Source of the DNA: Epiperipatus broadwayi | Lineage: Eukaryota > Onychophora > Udeonychophora > Euonychophora > Peripatidae | NCBI GenBank assembly: GCA_028023455.1 | Contig: JAQFVV010012423.1 | Location: 250,001 to 314,000, forward strand | Direction: 5' to 3' | DNA: 64,000 nucleotides | Shown: positions 11,101 to 24,224 of the stretch, piece after piece | Layout of the letters: each line of letters begins with the position of its first letter | Numbering within the stretch: the first letter of the stretch is position 1 | Notes under the pieces: generated by a model | What the model was told of the DNA's origin: nothing | The model's input: the letters and a program-made list of their open reading frames with translations, nothing else | Databases searched by the model: none | Program-made: the position numbers and the translations under genes

Positions 11101-12900
11101 TGAATTATTGAAAAATAAAATTCTTCCGGATATATGTTTCTAGGTTTAAAAACTTCAGTATCAGCAGCAGCAAGCCATTAACTTATAAATACTAAACTTA
11201 TGATGCATTAGATGATAAAGCATGAAATAAATCATGATTTAATCTTAAACATTTAATTATTCAACATTGAGGAAAAAATACCAAAATAAAATCAAATTAA
11301 TTCATATTTATTAACTTCCTTTAAAAAAAAAAAAACAATTCTTACTAATTATTAAATTCAAATTAGGAATTATAATAATAAAACTACTGTCTAAAACGAA
11401 AACGTCTATTTTCATTTATTTTGGTAATTTTTGGAATTGATGTCCTTGATATGACAATATAACTACGTCGGATAGAAATAAACCTAAAAACCGAATAATT
11501 TAGGATTTTTAATTTTTTTTTTTTTTAATATTGGCAGAGAGCCAATTTACGCGAGAGATGAAGTTGTTGAGAACTAAAGCTGGGTTAAATCATCCGAAAC
11601 ATTAAAATATTTAAGAGTGTTTATCATGGCTTTTAAAAAAAATTAGCATTTTTCTCTCTGAATTACTGTCTTATCTCTGGTTTAGTATAAATGCTTTTTT
11701 TTTTTTTTTGTAAAAACAAAAAAGATTAAATTTAATGTATTACAATCTAGGATTTAAATAAGTTAATATATTAGTTGCTGTTGATATTATGAAAAATATA
11801 TATATTTTTTACGTTCTTTCACAAAGTTTCAAAAAGTAAAACTTTACATACAATCGCACATTTCTATATGTATTGGAACAGGTTTTATATCGACCGAGAA
11901 AAATAAGCCAAATAATATTATAGTGCAACTATTTAATCTCTCCACTCATCACAGCGCCTGGATAACTCCGTATCTTATATATATAATGATTTAGCTTATC
12001 ACACATTTACATTATAAAAGCCATGTAATTGAATGATGCCTGATATTCATACGATCCTTTGATGAATCTGTCACTCGTTTGGTCTTCAAATTTAATTTTA
12101 ATCAGAAAGTGATAGTTCATCATTCGTTGTGTCACGAAATATACCTAGATGAGACATTTAATTTTAATTTTTAAAAAACTTAACAATACTTAATTATAAT
12201 AAAATGGTACCACACACTTCACTTTTAAGTTACTGATGATGATCAAACTGAGTATTGTGCAATATCATGACTTATTTGTTATAAATTTTTATTTAATATT
12301 CTGATTATATTTCCAAATACACAATAATGATCCCAATAAAGGCCATAATACTGAATGTGACTTTCAGATGAAAGACTATAATGAAGATTTTTAATGAAAT
12401 TTTTAAATATTTCTACTGATTGCTCCCCATTTTAGTATTACACTTTACCCCATAAATTGCAAAGGCATCGAAGATGATGACTGCATATATTAGCTTACTT
12501 TAATTATGCAGAAAAACATCTCTGTACATAAATAGGCTAGATTAGCAAATCTACAGCATTTGACATAAATATTCCATATTATAGGGTCTAAACGTGCACA
12601 TTCCACAGACAGATACTTGTCATATCATTAAGCATTATCAACTTCCTTAGCATCCATAATTGTCTGTGAGAATACTATCGTTTAGATTACAATCATAGCA
12701 ATACATGACAAGACAATTGAATAATGCATAGGACAGATTAAATAACAATATTTAAAAATTGATATTTTCTTCTCTTACATATCTTAATGATTGATTTTGA
12801 CAAAAAGCAAAAAAATTCCTTTCATAATTTCAACATAGTTAAGGACTCAAGAGAATGATTAAAAAATTACATTATATCTATAATATATTAAAATAACATT
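8191..12900. other. AT-rich intergenic or intronic DNA
   Basis: No gene or complete element is recognised. The 68-86 codon frames at 8954-9160 and 9337-9597 on the minus strand have no recognisable features. Homopolymer and TA runs are frequent. Confidence 0.5.
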
Positions 12901-12901
12901 T

Positions 12902-12970
12902 AAAATGCACAACATTTCATAATGAGATATATTTTTTACTATTATGAAATGTTTATTGTGCATATAATTT
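12902..12970. repeat. Short inverted repeat
   Basis: The arms at about 12902-12924 (AAAATGCACAACATTTCATA) and 12949-12970 (TATGAAATGTTTATTGTGCA) pair with one mismatch around an AT-rich loop. It is too small to classify. Confidence 0.5.
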
Positions 12971-15739
12971 TGAATTTGAAGTCATTAATAGATGACCTTT
13001 TTTTTTTCTTTATTGTAAAAGTCTACTTTTTCCAATTCAGTTATTTTTTAATATGATCATGTTTAATTTCTTGGATGATATATAAATTGTTTGAATTGCC
13101 TAGGATTCAGATTTCATTGATTGTTATCAGTCTTCATTATCACAGGCAAACATGTACACAAAGCAATTTATTTCTAAATTAAACTAACACATTCCTTAGC
13201 ATTGCAGATAACATTTCAGACTTTACACTAGATTTAGGCAACTTATCCTATTTTAGGCATTACATGACTGAAAGTTCATGAACTAATATAAGTCAAGGAC
13301 CCTTAATAAGTCATCTTGATAAAGCTATAAGTGTAAATAGAACTTTCCATTGTTGCAATGGGGATATTCTACCGAGTATTTATATTATTGAGAGCCAGCT
13401 TTTTTAATTCTCTAATTTGGGTTTCCTATTAAAAACATTCCTCTTCACCATTTAGATGACTAAAGATTAAATGATATCTTCCAATGATTTCTAATCTGAC
13501 AGCTAATGATTAAATGACAAATATATAACCTGATGAAATATTTTCTTTAAACTACCTTTAATAATTTCTTATAATGCTATCAACTGTTTTCCAAGCACAT
13601 GTTTTCCACAATTCAGAATCTAGGCTGCCCATCATACCTTTTACATTATTTTTCAAATTTTTAATTATCAATGGCTCTTCAAACATTTTCCTAAGTGATA
13701 TTTTGTAGTAACTTTAACTTTTACCCAAATTAAAAAAGAGTATACTTAAAAATATATTTCTACAGTTTTAATATTTAATATTTCAGATTTTCTAAAATGA
13801 ATTTTATTAATTAATTGATTTGTAAATTATATTTTTGCCATGAGTTAAACACTTTTGAAGATATATGTTTGGAGATTTTAAAATGATTTTTCACTATTAC
13901 AAGCTAAGGCTATTTATATTACTGAAGACAAAACCACCTCCCTCTCTTCAAAGGGATGAGGATGAAAATTTTAGCTAAATAGTTTTTATGATTTCTATCA
14001 CTTGCACAAATACAAAAACTTACTTAATTTCCATCTTTAAACAATTGTGAAAGTTGCTTGTACAATTTTTTTTGACATAGACAATGTCATCTAAATACTA
14101 AAATATATGAGCAATAGGAATTATTAAATATTACAACATTGTTCCTAACAAATATTTTTGAAAACACATTCTTTTATATAACATAAATAAAAATTTGGAT
14201 GTTTTCTCTCCATTTTATTTAATCTTTTATATCCCTGACATCATAACATTGAAATTTTTATTAGAACAATTTGTTAATTTTAGCTTTACCAATATCAAGA
14301 GCTTGTTTATAGTTATCAGATGTGCACACACCCATATATATTTAGTAATGGAGTTTGAAAGTTTTAAAAATAATTATTTTTTAATGTACTTCCAAAAATG
14401 TTATATTTTCCTGTTTAAACTTCTAAAAATATAAAAATACCAATTTGTTAAAGTCCTGTGTCAATTCTCTTTCTCTACATTAAAATATTAGACCAATAAA
14501 ATATAACAAAAACAATGGAATTTAAAAGTTTTAAAAGTGATTATTTATTAAGTTGCTTTTCTCAATGATGTCCCCCCTACATGAAATCACAAAATTCAAT
14601 TCTCCCTCTATTGAGAGAAATCATTTTTTTTTTATAATCAATCACTAAAATCATGCATGTTTAATTCTAATATTTTAATTTCAAAAAACTTCTATAGATG
14701 TCAAGATAATTGAAAAAGTGGCAATTTAATGTCGTTTATTTTTTCTTGGAAGTCTTGAACTTTGTGATATTATATTGAGAAAATATTTCAAATGCAAAAA
14801 ACTTCGTTTTTTTTTTTTTTGCAAAATTTATTAAATTTGATTACTATTTTTGACAATAATTGGGTGATACTTATGAAAAATCAAGAAATTACTACTTATT
14901 TATTTTGTATGTAGTTATGATATTTTTAAAAATAAAATGTTATATTTTTCATTGTAATGTTAACAATGCAAATTATGACAAAAACTGTTTGCTAACACAT
15001 CATTCCCAACAATCTATTAGAATATATTGCAATATTTTAAAAATTATTAAAAAAATGTTAAATTTTCAAAGCATAATTTGATAGATTTATGAGATACTGA
15101 TATTTATTTGTTCATGTTTTAAAAATAAGTGTCAAATAAAAAAAATTATTCATTTTGTAAAATGAAACTGCTTCTCCTGACCTTCGTTGATGAAAAATGT
15201 TTATTGTTTTTGATTATGATATATTTTTTCTAATATTTGTACAAGTCAAATGTGAGTTTTTAGAATTTACTTCATTTCTAAACAAAAATACATATCAAAT
15301 GAAATTAAATTTATTATATTCTGATAAATAATAATAGTTTGATATTAAAAATAATGTGGAAAGCTTACAGATAGGAAAATAATTAGAACTGTCATAGTAC
15401 TAGTGCATAGTGAGTGGGTTAATCCAGCTTCAAAATAAGTCATATTTGCAGGTCTAATGAAGTTTATTTAATTTTCTAGAAATATAAAAATCTCAGTTTG
15501 TTGATATTCTGTCTCAGCTGTCTTTGTCTACATTAAAATCTTCGAAGAGAGTAAAAGATTAAATCCATTTTTATTTATAGAGGTTGTCTTGCAATAAACT
15601 AAAGATTTTTAGGTTGAGAAAAGCTTGTACTATCAACATGTAAGATTTTATTCATCATCCAGTTGATGACTTGTGTAATCAAGCTGAAATGTCAGTATCT
15701 TCATTATCAAAATCACATTTTGATGAACCTTTAAAGTAT

Positions 15740-15740
<1 letters not shown>
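12971..15740. other. AT-rich DNA, nothing recognised
   Basis: There are only short chance frames (for example 14195-14434 and 14860-15081), rich in F, I, K, N and Y as expected from composition. No motif or repeat copy is seen. Confidence 0.5.

Positions 15741-15832
<92 letters not shown>
15741..15832. repeat. (TA)n microsatellite, about 45 units
   Basis: An uninterrupted AT dinucleotide run directly precedes the hairpin element at 15871. Confidence 0.9.
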
Positions 15833-15835
<3 letters not shown>

Positions 15836-15870
15836 CAAAACTGTCTAACACTATACTAGCAAAAATAAAA

Positions 15871-16243
15871 ATGCAAAACCATAAAACAATACAATACTAG
15901 ATTAAATTTTAAAAATTTTACCAAAATCCTTACACAACCATGGTTTCATCTACTACAAATAGACCTTCTCAAGTGAAAATCAATCTAAAGGAAAACATAT
16001 ATATATATACAAACAAACCTTCCCATAATTCACTACAAATTCCACCTTCCCTTCTTTTGATATTAAGGGAAGGTGGAATTTGTAGTGAATTATGGGAAGG
16101 TTTGTTTGTATATATATGTTTTCCTTTAGATTGATTTTCACTTGAGAAGGTCTATTTGTAGTAGATGAAACCATGGTTGTGTAAGGATTTTGGTAAAATT
16201 TTTAAAATTTAATCTAGTATTGTATTGTTTTATGGTTTTGCAT
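15871..16243. mobile_element. Near-perfect hairpin element (family C, copy 1)
   Basis: The left arm 15871-16053 and right arm 16065-16243 are reverse complements with only a few differences, mostly in a TA run, around an 11-base loop. The arms hold no gene. The apparent frames on both strands are mirror images of each other and therefore artefacts of the palindrome. The structure fits a foldback-type non-autonomous DNA element. The high arm identity suggests recent formation or gene conversion. Confidence 0.75.
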
Positions 16244-16271
16244 ATTTATATATATATATAGGTAATAGAAT

Positions 16272-16800
16272 ATAAAATTATATAGCATTACAATATTAGC
16301 CAATACAACAAAATTTTATTAAAATTATTCCACAACCATGGTTTCAATTATTAACAAATAGATATTTTCATGAGAAATTCAACCAGATACATACAATATA
16401 TATATACACAAAACAAAATAGTCTTCCTACCTTACAAAAATTAACTTACTTTAACATCAAAAAATGTTTTTATGATTGATAGTCTCAGATCGAGAAAATT
16501 TATCATCAGAATTATATTTTATCCAGGAAGTGAATTAAAAAAAAGTGTAAAAGAAATTCTGATGATAAATTTTCTAGAATATGAGACCATCAATCTCATG
16601 AAAACATTTTTTGATGTTAAAGAAAGTTGGTCTTTGAAGTTATTAATGATGGAAAGGCTATTTTATTTTATACATATGTTGTATGTATCTTGTAGAATTT
16701 CACTTGAAAGGGTCTACTTGTTAACAGATGAAACCATGGTCATGGAAGAATGATAGTAAAATTTCAGGGGAGAGGGTTGGCTAGTATTGTAATGTTATAA
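16272..16800. mobile_element. Diverged hairpin element (family C, copy 2)
   Basis: This shares the block ACAACCATGGTTTC and its surroundings with copy 1. The arms (about 16272-16525 and 16540-16800) are imperfect reverse complements, centred near 16530. Arm divergence is clearly higher than in copy 1, so this copy is older. The 93-codon frame at 16472-16753 runs through the palindrome and is not a gene. Confidence 0.6.
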
Positions 16801-17020
16801 GATTTAATGTTTTATTAATCATTACTAATATAGAAAAACAGTATTTAATATTTATATTTGTAATATTTGAAATAAAAGTATACTTTTATATATATATACT
16901 TGGAGTTTAGATGTAATATAGGGAATTTGGACATATATTTTCAAGCTTCCTTCAGTAATCCATTCTATCTCATACAACCCATACACTTGACAACATATAT
17001 GCAAAAAAGATAAATGCTCT

Positions 17021-17062
17021 CCAATAAACATATTTCATGCTGAATCAGTCTTCTTCAGTTGG
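17021..17062 (-). ncRNA. Decayed hammerhead ribozyme, family A left arm
   Basis: On the minus strand the order is CCAA, CTGAAGA, a stem II region, GAAA, a short stem III region, TTGG. The stem I strands CCAA and TTGG and the GAAA box are kept, but the essential CTGATGA is CTGAAGA, so cleavage is not expected. It has the same 42-base span as the intact copy at 17619-17660. Confidence 0.5.
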
Positions 17063-17618
17063 TCCAGATCATTATTCCCCTCCTTCCACACATATGTATG
17101 AACAGTGCTTAGTTTATATTGATATAACAAATCTTCAAACTTTAATAGACAGACTTCAATCTATTCTACCTTCCAACTCTTCAGCCTTCCATACTATAGA
17201 AAATCTGATGATGGAATGCCTAAATTCCTTGTTGATGTCAATATTATAGTCTTGCCCATGTTAACTTTAAGTAACTCTGAACCCTCATATATAGGACTTT
17301 ATTCATTTAAATACACACAAGAGGGATGGGCAAAACAGATTCAGCCTGTAACCTGTCCATACCTCTTCTATTTATTTGAATGGATAAGGTCTTATACATG
17401 AGAGATCAGAGTGACTTAAAGTCAACATGGGAATAACTATAATATTGGCATTAGTGAGGGATTTGGGTGTTCTATCATCAGATTTTTTATGTTATGGATG
17501 ACAGAAGAGTTGGAGGGTGGAGTAGACTGAAATCTGACCTTTAAAGTGTGAAGATTTGCCATCTTAATATAAACCAAGCACTGATTATATATATATGTAT
17601 GGGAGATGATGACCTGGA

Positions 17619-17660
17619 CCAACTGATGAGTGCTAGTTCAGCATGAAATGCATATATTGG
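17619..17660 (+). ncRNA. Hammerhead ribozyme, family A
   Basis: The core reads CCAA, CTGATGA (17623-17629), stem II TGCT/AGCA with a 5-base loop and a closing G-T pair, then GAA (17645-17647). Stem III is two pairs (AT/AT) around GCAT, followed by residue 17 = A (17656) and the stem I partner TTGG. All invariant core residues are present and the cleavage triplet is ATA, which satisfies the NUH rule. The very short stem III is known from schistosome, Penelope-like and retrozyme hammerheads, where dimers can be the active form. The distal part of stem I, seen in other copies, is eroded here. Activity is inferred and not shown. Confidence 0.65.
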
Positions 17661-18487
17661 AGCTCTTTTTTTTTTTTCACATGCACATGGTCATGTGTAT
17701 GGGTTGTATGAGATAGAATGGATTACTGAAGGGAGCTTGAATATCTTTGTTCAAATACCCTATATTATATTTATATTTGTGTATATATGTGTATAAATCT
17801 GCTATGTTATGTGTAACTATATATACTTCTAAAATATGGAACACTACGGTAAATAATATATATTGTAAACAAAAGATGAGGTAATTTATATTATAATTAA
17901 TAAAACAAATGATTTTTTTTTTTTAAAGACAACTAAATACTAATCAATTAATGCTTCTGATAAAATTATATAAGTGTATACAGACAAATATAAACTATTA
18001 TGATCGTAACTTGTGACGTAATATCTGTGTACAATTTTTGTATTTTGATTTAACAGCAAAAAATTCCTGGGTTGATTTCTTGTCGAAAAAAAGTTTTTTT
18101 ATTAAGTCTATCTGTAGTTAGTAAATTAAATAAACTTTGATGATCAACTTATCACTTTGCTTATTGATTATTTTTTGAAATTCCGAGCAATAAATCACGT
18201 TTTTATTATTATTACAGCAAGCTTTATATGGAAGATTTATTTTTAGAATTAAATATTAATGTTTAACTCTAGTATTAATTTTAATTGCCGAGTTAAACAG
18301 TTCAAAACTTTGAGTTATCATTAAAGATATTTCTAAATAGTCTCCCTTAGCTTTCTTAGTTTCAAATAAATAATTTAGAATTATCTCCACTTTCCGATTG
18401 CTGAAAAAAATAAAAATCACAGTAAAAAGATTATTAATGTTTTATTATTTACCCCCGTTTTTTTTAAAATTACCTACCATTATTTAT

Positions 18488-18637
18488 ACTAGTATATATG
18501 CGAGAATGTATATAGTACAAATAAAATGCCAGTTATTTAAAAAACTATATGTATTATGTATTCTAGTATATTTGCAAGAATGTATATAATACAAATAAAA
18601 TGTCAGTTATTTAAAAAACTATATGTATTATGTAAGC
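18488..18637. repeat. Tandem duplication, 75-bp unit, two copies
   Basis: The units at about 18488-18562 and 18563-18637 share CTAGTATAT, then GAATGTATATA, then CAGTTATTTAAAAAACTATA, with few differences. Both short frames reading through it are chance. Confidence 0.75.
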
Positions 18638-18639
18638 AA

Positions 18640-19958
18640 GCATGCATGTATTGTGCGCATGTGTGCACGCACGAGTGTTTGCATGCTTTGTGCTTTCCCG
18701 GAAAGACAGTTGGGTTAACCAGAAAGATAGCACTATGATCAAGATTTGATCATCATATGCAAGTCGTATTTGTCATTCAAAATAAATGAGAACTTAATTA
18801 GTATTATAAATCACACGTTACCAACTTCTTTTTATACAGTAAAAGTTCAAAATCATTTAATATTAAGAGAGATTTTCGGAGAAATCACACGGATCATTAA
18901 TGTTTTAAAAATCATATATAATTACAACTTGCTTTAACTTTATGAAAGCAATTTTGGCTTTAAATATTATACAGCGCATTAATGTCTCTAAATCAGTTGA
19001 TTTTAAGATATTATACCTTGCTTTAATAGTCACAAACGCTCATAATATATGCAAAATTAATTTTTAAAAACGTATAAGCATTTCTCTAAAAATGAATTTC
19101 TGCTTCAGATTTATATATAAATTTAAAATAACAAGTTGTTAATTACAAAATGATAAATGAAACCAGTGAAGCATTGGCAAATGTTGTGAGTATAAAAAGT
19201 TATTAACGCAAAACATTCAAAGTTTATTTCATTAACAAAATTGTAAAAGCGTAAATAAAATATTTCATGCGGAATATGAAATTATATTTCGTTTCAATGA
19301 TGAGACACTAATGATGGGAAAAATATAATAATGGAACGATTAAAATTAAATGTAAACAAAAAATACATATTTAAATTTAGAAAAAGGCAATAACTTTTTA
19401 TATTGAAGGTAATGGATAAATATTTGGTTCAATGATGTAGCATTATTATTATTAAATGCTATCAAATCGACATCAACTTATGGCTTACCATTTGCTTGGT
19501 TTTTTTAGAGTATTCATTGGATTATTTATTAAAGTGATGACGAAGTCCACCATATAATTGCTGATATTTTCTTTCACCCTAACCTTTTTAATCATCGTAT
19601 ATTTTCTAAAAAATTAAATTATTTTATAATGTGAATATATGACAATTTCAGTCTGAACTTGCTCTTGAAACAGGCATAGGAACATTAATTCAACATATAT
19701 CTTTTGTAACAAGTACCCTAATTGCGTGTTATATTTATTTCACTCTTGTTAATATTTTGTATTACTAAGGCTATTTATTTTTATGAACAGTCAATTTATT
19801 CTATGTAAATATGTGATAAATTTCAATCTATATTATGCATGACTTTTTTTTATATCTTCAGAAAATAATATGGATGTCTTGCTGTTTTAATTTATTTAAC
19901 AATAAAAAATTATCTTAAAAGAATAGTCAAGATTGGTTTAGAATATATATATATATAT
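18640..19958. other. AT-rich DNA, nothing recognised
   Basis: This includes a small CpG-containing patch at 18640-18720. No gene or element is recognised. Confidence 0.5.
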
Positions 19959-20541
19959 CCTTTTCTTTCAATATTTAGGAAATGTAAAATTTTGTATGTA
20001 ATGTACACACATCCTTCATTCTTTCAAATCATTCATAAACTAACCTTAAATACTATAATTGCTAGCTTAGTAATTATAACCCAATTATTTAATTAAATCT
20101 GTAACTTTTAAATCCCAATTATAATTAAAGAAAAGCAAAATAAAAGTATAGAATAAAATATTAGAATTGATCAAGCATAGGTTAGTTTTAAAGAAAGTTA
20201 AAATGTTTAATATTTGAAATATAAAACAATTAAATAATTTACACATACATTGCCTATATGTATGCATTATAACTTTGCTTTTTAAAGAAAAATTAAATAT
20301 TAAATAGTTTAAATGTGTGTATTACCTTTCTATCAACACACAAACAAGTAAAGCATGTAATTGTTGACCCATTCTTTCTCTGTTTAAAGCTTTTAGAACT
20401 GGACCTTGTAGGGTTTGAACTTGGATGCCCTACAGCTTCTTTTATGGTTATATAAAATTGTGATGATGATTTTTGGTTTACCTTTTCTACATGCACATTA
20501 CTATAAATTTAGCTAGTGACTAAATTGTAATGGCACAATAT
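19959..20541 (-). repeat. Dispersed repeat F, copy 1
   Basis: This is the reverse complement of 28419-29003 over about 585 bases, at high but imperfect identity with small indels. The shared segment includes the block CTGTAGGGCATCCAAGTTCA, which contains a B-box-like GTTCAAACCC, but I find no matching A-box. No coding potential is conserved between the copies. Confidence 0.75.
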
Positions 20542-23500
20542 ATATATATATATATATACACTGTGGCCTGTCTATAGGTGGTATGATCCTAAGCAGAGTT
20601 GCCAAGTCCCTACATGAGGCCCTACTTGGACTCTGGCTAGGTACTATTAATAGACTTACTATTTCCCAACAATTTTCTTTAACTATAACAATTGAATTTA
20701 GATAAGGTTAGTATTTATTCCAAGTTACTTTTGCGCGATCAAACATTTCTAAAATAAGACGTATTTTAAATATAACCGATGTGAGACTCATTTACCTATA
20801 AACAGATCACATCCCCTTAACATTAAACAAATACCAAAATATTTGTTCAATGGCATGAGAATACCCAAATACTCCTCCTTATTAAGTATGTACCTACTCT
20901 CAAGGCAATATATTATATTATATTTATAACTATTAAGTTTTAATTCAATCATTCATTAAACTAATCTGTTAGATAATTACAGATAAACTTTGGTTCCTGT
21001 TATTTTTAATAATTAAGATTGGCAATAATCACAAGAATAACTTTATAATAAGGAGATCTCAGGATAATCATTGATTTATTAAATCTTCATACTACCTATG
21101 GAATATCAAGAGGGGTTTTACAGATTTCCATGGGTATTGCACAAATTAAGAAAGGCTTATAATTTAAATCCATAATCAAACTTAAGTGAAAAAATAAAAA
21201 TATATAAAAGTAAGATTAAAAATAAATATCTTAATTTTGCTTTATATATTCATAAAAGAGATACAGGCCACACATAGTTTTTATAATGTGAAGATTGTCT
21301 TGTTTGAAAGAAATTAAATAAAAAGAATTAAAGAATCTTCATTATTAAATATATATAATTTTGAAACACTTAACTTGTTTAAGAGTTCTTTTAATATTAA
21401 AGGTGTATGGGATGTAAGTAGGAATTGTGGGTAATATGTTGTTAATAAATCTGCTTTGGTAGAGAAACCATTAGTTATGGTATAGAGTTTTTTTTTGTCT
21501 AGTCTTGTTTAATTTTGAATTTGGGGGTAATTTTAATTATTTCATTGACTGGTTTAACTTTAGGCTTTTAATATTTATATATGTTTAAATAGTCTATTAT
21601 TTAAGTCATGACATTTTACAATTTTTACTAGTTGCTTAACTAAATAAGACATAAAAAATATGTGACTTTTATAGTGATATAATTTTGAATTAATGCACTA
21701 TGATCATAACTATGTGTGTTTAACTTGTATTCAGTAATATAAACATAATTTACTTTTCTTTATCTATTACTAATTTATGAATTACTTTTTAAATTGAAAA
21801 ATCTAGTCAAGCTGGATTTTTTTTACTTAGAAGATTAAGAAATACTTTTTTTAATTAAAACATTTTTGCTCTGGATAAATTTAAATTAAAAAACCAAAAA
21901 CAGTGGTAATTTTAGTTCTTATCTTGTTTTTATTAATCAAAAGGAAAATATTTTTTATCTTTCTATTTACACATGGTATCATATATACTAGAAATAAGAG
22001 TTCATGCTGGATGATTTGTTTGAAAAAATAAAAAAGGGTTTCTCCATGATTTTATAACCTAATAGGTGGGAAGTCTAATAATTACCAATATATTCATGAA
22101 TTTATAGAAATTACTAATTTGGGAACCACCAATATTTACCTTATATATATATATAGTCAGAATATATCATATCAGCCATTTATATAAAAACCAAGTCTAT
22201 TAATCTTGAATATTCCAATACTATATTTTAATCATATGCAGTATTTTATATATACAAAAAAGTATGGATGAAATAAATCTACCATCATTCATTTATATAT
22301 ATATTACTTACCCATGAACACTATTTCATACAAAGAAACATATGGAAGGAAGCACAGATAAAGAATCAACTATTTGAAAAAATATATGTGTTCTAATTCA
22401 TGTTAGTTATCCATTCCTATAATACTTCAAAGAATAATTCATGTTAGTTAAATATAACATTGAAAAAAAAAATTCTTCCATTGGGTTTCATCACTTCTTT
22501 TAAAAAAGAAGATTTTTTTTATAATAACTAATAGTAAACAACCATCAAATAAATTAGTCATCTAAAGGGGGAAATATTTAGCAAGGAAAAAAAAGTGAAC
22601 AGTTTAAAGTATCCAGGAAATAGAATCTGTAGAAATATTTTCTATAGAATTTTATTATGACATTCATAAAAGATACATTTTAGAGATAGAAAAATATAAT
22701 GAAAATACTAAATGTATTATTCTTATTTTATGATAATCTAATATATTGTTTTTTGTTTTGATATAACTAAATTGCAAAAATAATTCAGTTTAAATATAAA
22801 TATAATCAATTAATAATTGAACTATTTTATATTATAATACATACACTTCTGGGTGTTTATATATATATCTAACACTCATTTATATCTTGTCAAAAATAGA
22901 ATGATATTGGTGTATAGATTTAATGAATTTATTATGAATGATACACATATATCTAAAATCATTGACTATTTATATATGAAAATAGATTTATATTTTGCAA
23001 TATTAGATAAGCACATGTATGCATACATATATGTTTATTTAATAGAATTTACAATTTATGTATTTTAAAATTGCAATTTAATTAATATTTTATATAACAT
23101 TTTGTTTGTCAGACTGTGGAAATAATATTTGTAATGCTTTATCAGACCTTTCATTTCATTATTACTTTTACTTTTCATTAATCAATAAATTTATTAGTCA
23201 TTATTTTAAGTTATTCCAATGAAGTTATTTAAAACTACTAGAATATATTAAATACAGTATTGCATGTATTTTATCTTGTTCACAGTGACTAGATTCCTTG
23301 TGATTCCAAAGCTAGCTTCAGACTAATGTATATGTTTTGTGGACATATATATAATTTTCTTTAAAATTATATAGACAACACTTGAATAATAAAAGTCATC
23401 TTTAGACATCACTCATTTTATTTATATGTTATGATGAAATAATGACTAGTTCATTATAATCACAGAATAGTCATGATAACTGACAGCCTGAACATTGATG

Positions 23501-24150
23501 ATGATTAGCAATTAAATGATTCTCTATAGGAAGTATTTTAGCACTTAGGTATGTTCATGCATTAGAAATACTGATAATTGTTTTTTTATATAATATATCG
23601 CTTAAGTTTAATATTGGCTTAATGATTGTTAGCTTAAGATTTTATAATATGTCTAATGGCTGATTAATTATGATTAGTTCTGGTAATGCTATATTTTATC
23701 ACTGAATATTATTTATATTAGTCTTTGATGTTGATTTCTTGCTCATTTACCGTGTTCATATTTATTTATTAAATTCATTATTTGCACTGTCTATCATATA
23801 TATATGAATTATGCACATTAATACATCAACAAAAAATAATTAACAAAAAAATAGCAAATGTGATTATTAAAAAAAGCGGAATAGGGGGAGAAAGAAAGAA
23901 AGCACATTTATACGTATATATATATATTATATTCAGTTCCAAATAAATACATATATGAATGTAATCATATAATCATTTTCCTTTTCTCTCTTTCAAGGAA
24001 AACTTATTTTTTGTCTTTATCTGTAGATCAGGTTTTGACTTTTGTCTTTATCAATGAGGATTTGGAATTTAAAGCTATAATAAATCCATTGAAGTAGTAT
24101 TACAGTTATAAATTGAATTGTAATAGTTTGTTTTGATAAATATTAACTAT
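20542..24150. other. AT-rich DNA with a TA tract
   Basis: After a TA tract, 20560-20650 is less AT-rich (GTGGCCTG, AGAGTTGCCAAG, ACTTGGACTCTGGCTAG) and may be an old short element. The rest shows nothing I can name. The 71-codon frame at 22853-23068 is compositional. Confidence 0.45.
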
Positions 24151-24183
24151 GATGATAAATATATGAATATATAAGAATCTGAG

Positions 24184-24224
24184 CCGACTGATGAAACCCT
24201 GATTCTGTCAGAAATGCATCTTGG
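24184..24224 (+). ncRNA. Hammerhead-like sequence, stem II weak
   Basis: The order is CCGA, CTGATGA (24188-24194), 16 bases, GAAA (24211-24214), palindromic stem III ATGCAT, residue 17 = C, TTGG. Stem I forms four pairs with one G-U, and the cleavage triplet is ATC. The stem II region pairs poorly (only TGA/TCA), so this is either a decayed copy or an unrelated look-alike. It is not an obvious copy of family A or B. Confidence 0.35.

Larger units (their letters stand above)
16930..17760. mobile_element. Long foldback of family A repeats
   Basis: The left part (about 16930-17270) and right part (about 17425-17760) are imperfect reverse complements. Each arm has the same order of blocks: an outer terminal block, a hammerhead block, an inner block containing CTGATGATGGAATG or its diverged complement, then a unique centre. 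The hammerhead core is intact in the right arm (plus strand) and mutated in the left arm (minus strand). Partial copies of the same unit occur at 25.6, 27.6, 31.9, 32.9, 36.6, 40.9 and 62.9 kb. Confidence 0.65.

Noticed and set aside
12230-12260. CTGATGA box near 12233
   Set aside because: No GAAA or stem I partner is found at hammerhead distances.
15940-16174. Two 64-codon frames on opposite strands with the same protein sequence
   Set aside because: They are a mirror artefact of the palindrome at 15871-16243.
16550-16590. CTGATGA box in hairpin copy 2
   Set aside because: It is part of the hairpin arm. No GAAA box and no stem I pairing.
17205-17225. CTGATGATGGAATG in the family A inner block (also at 31998)
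   Set aside because: It is conserved between copies but has no stem II or GAAA arrangement. It is probably just part of the repeat.
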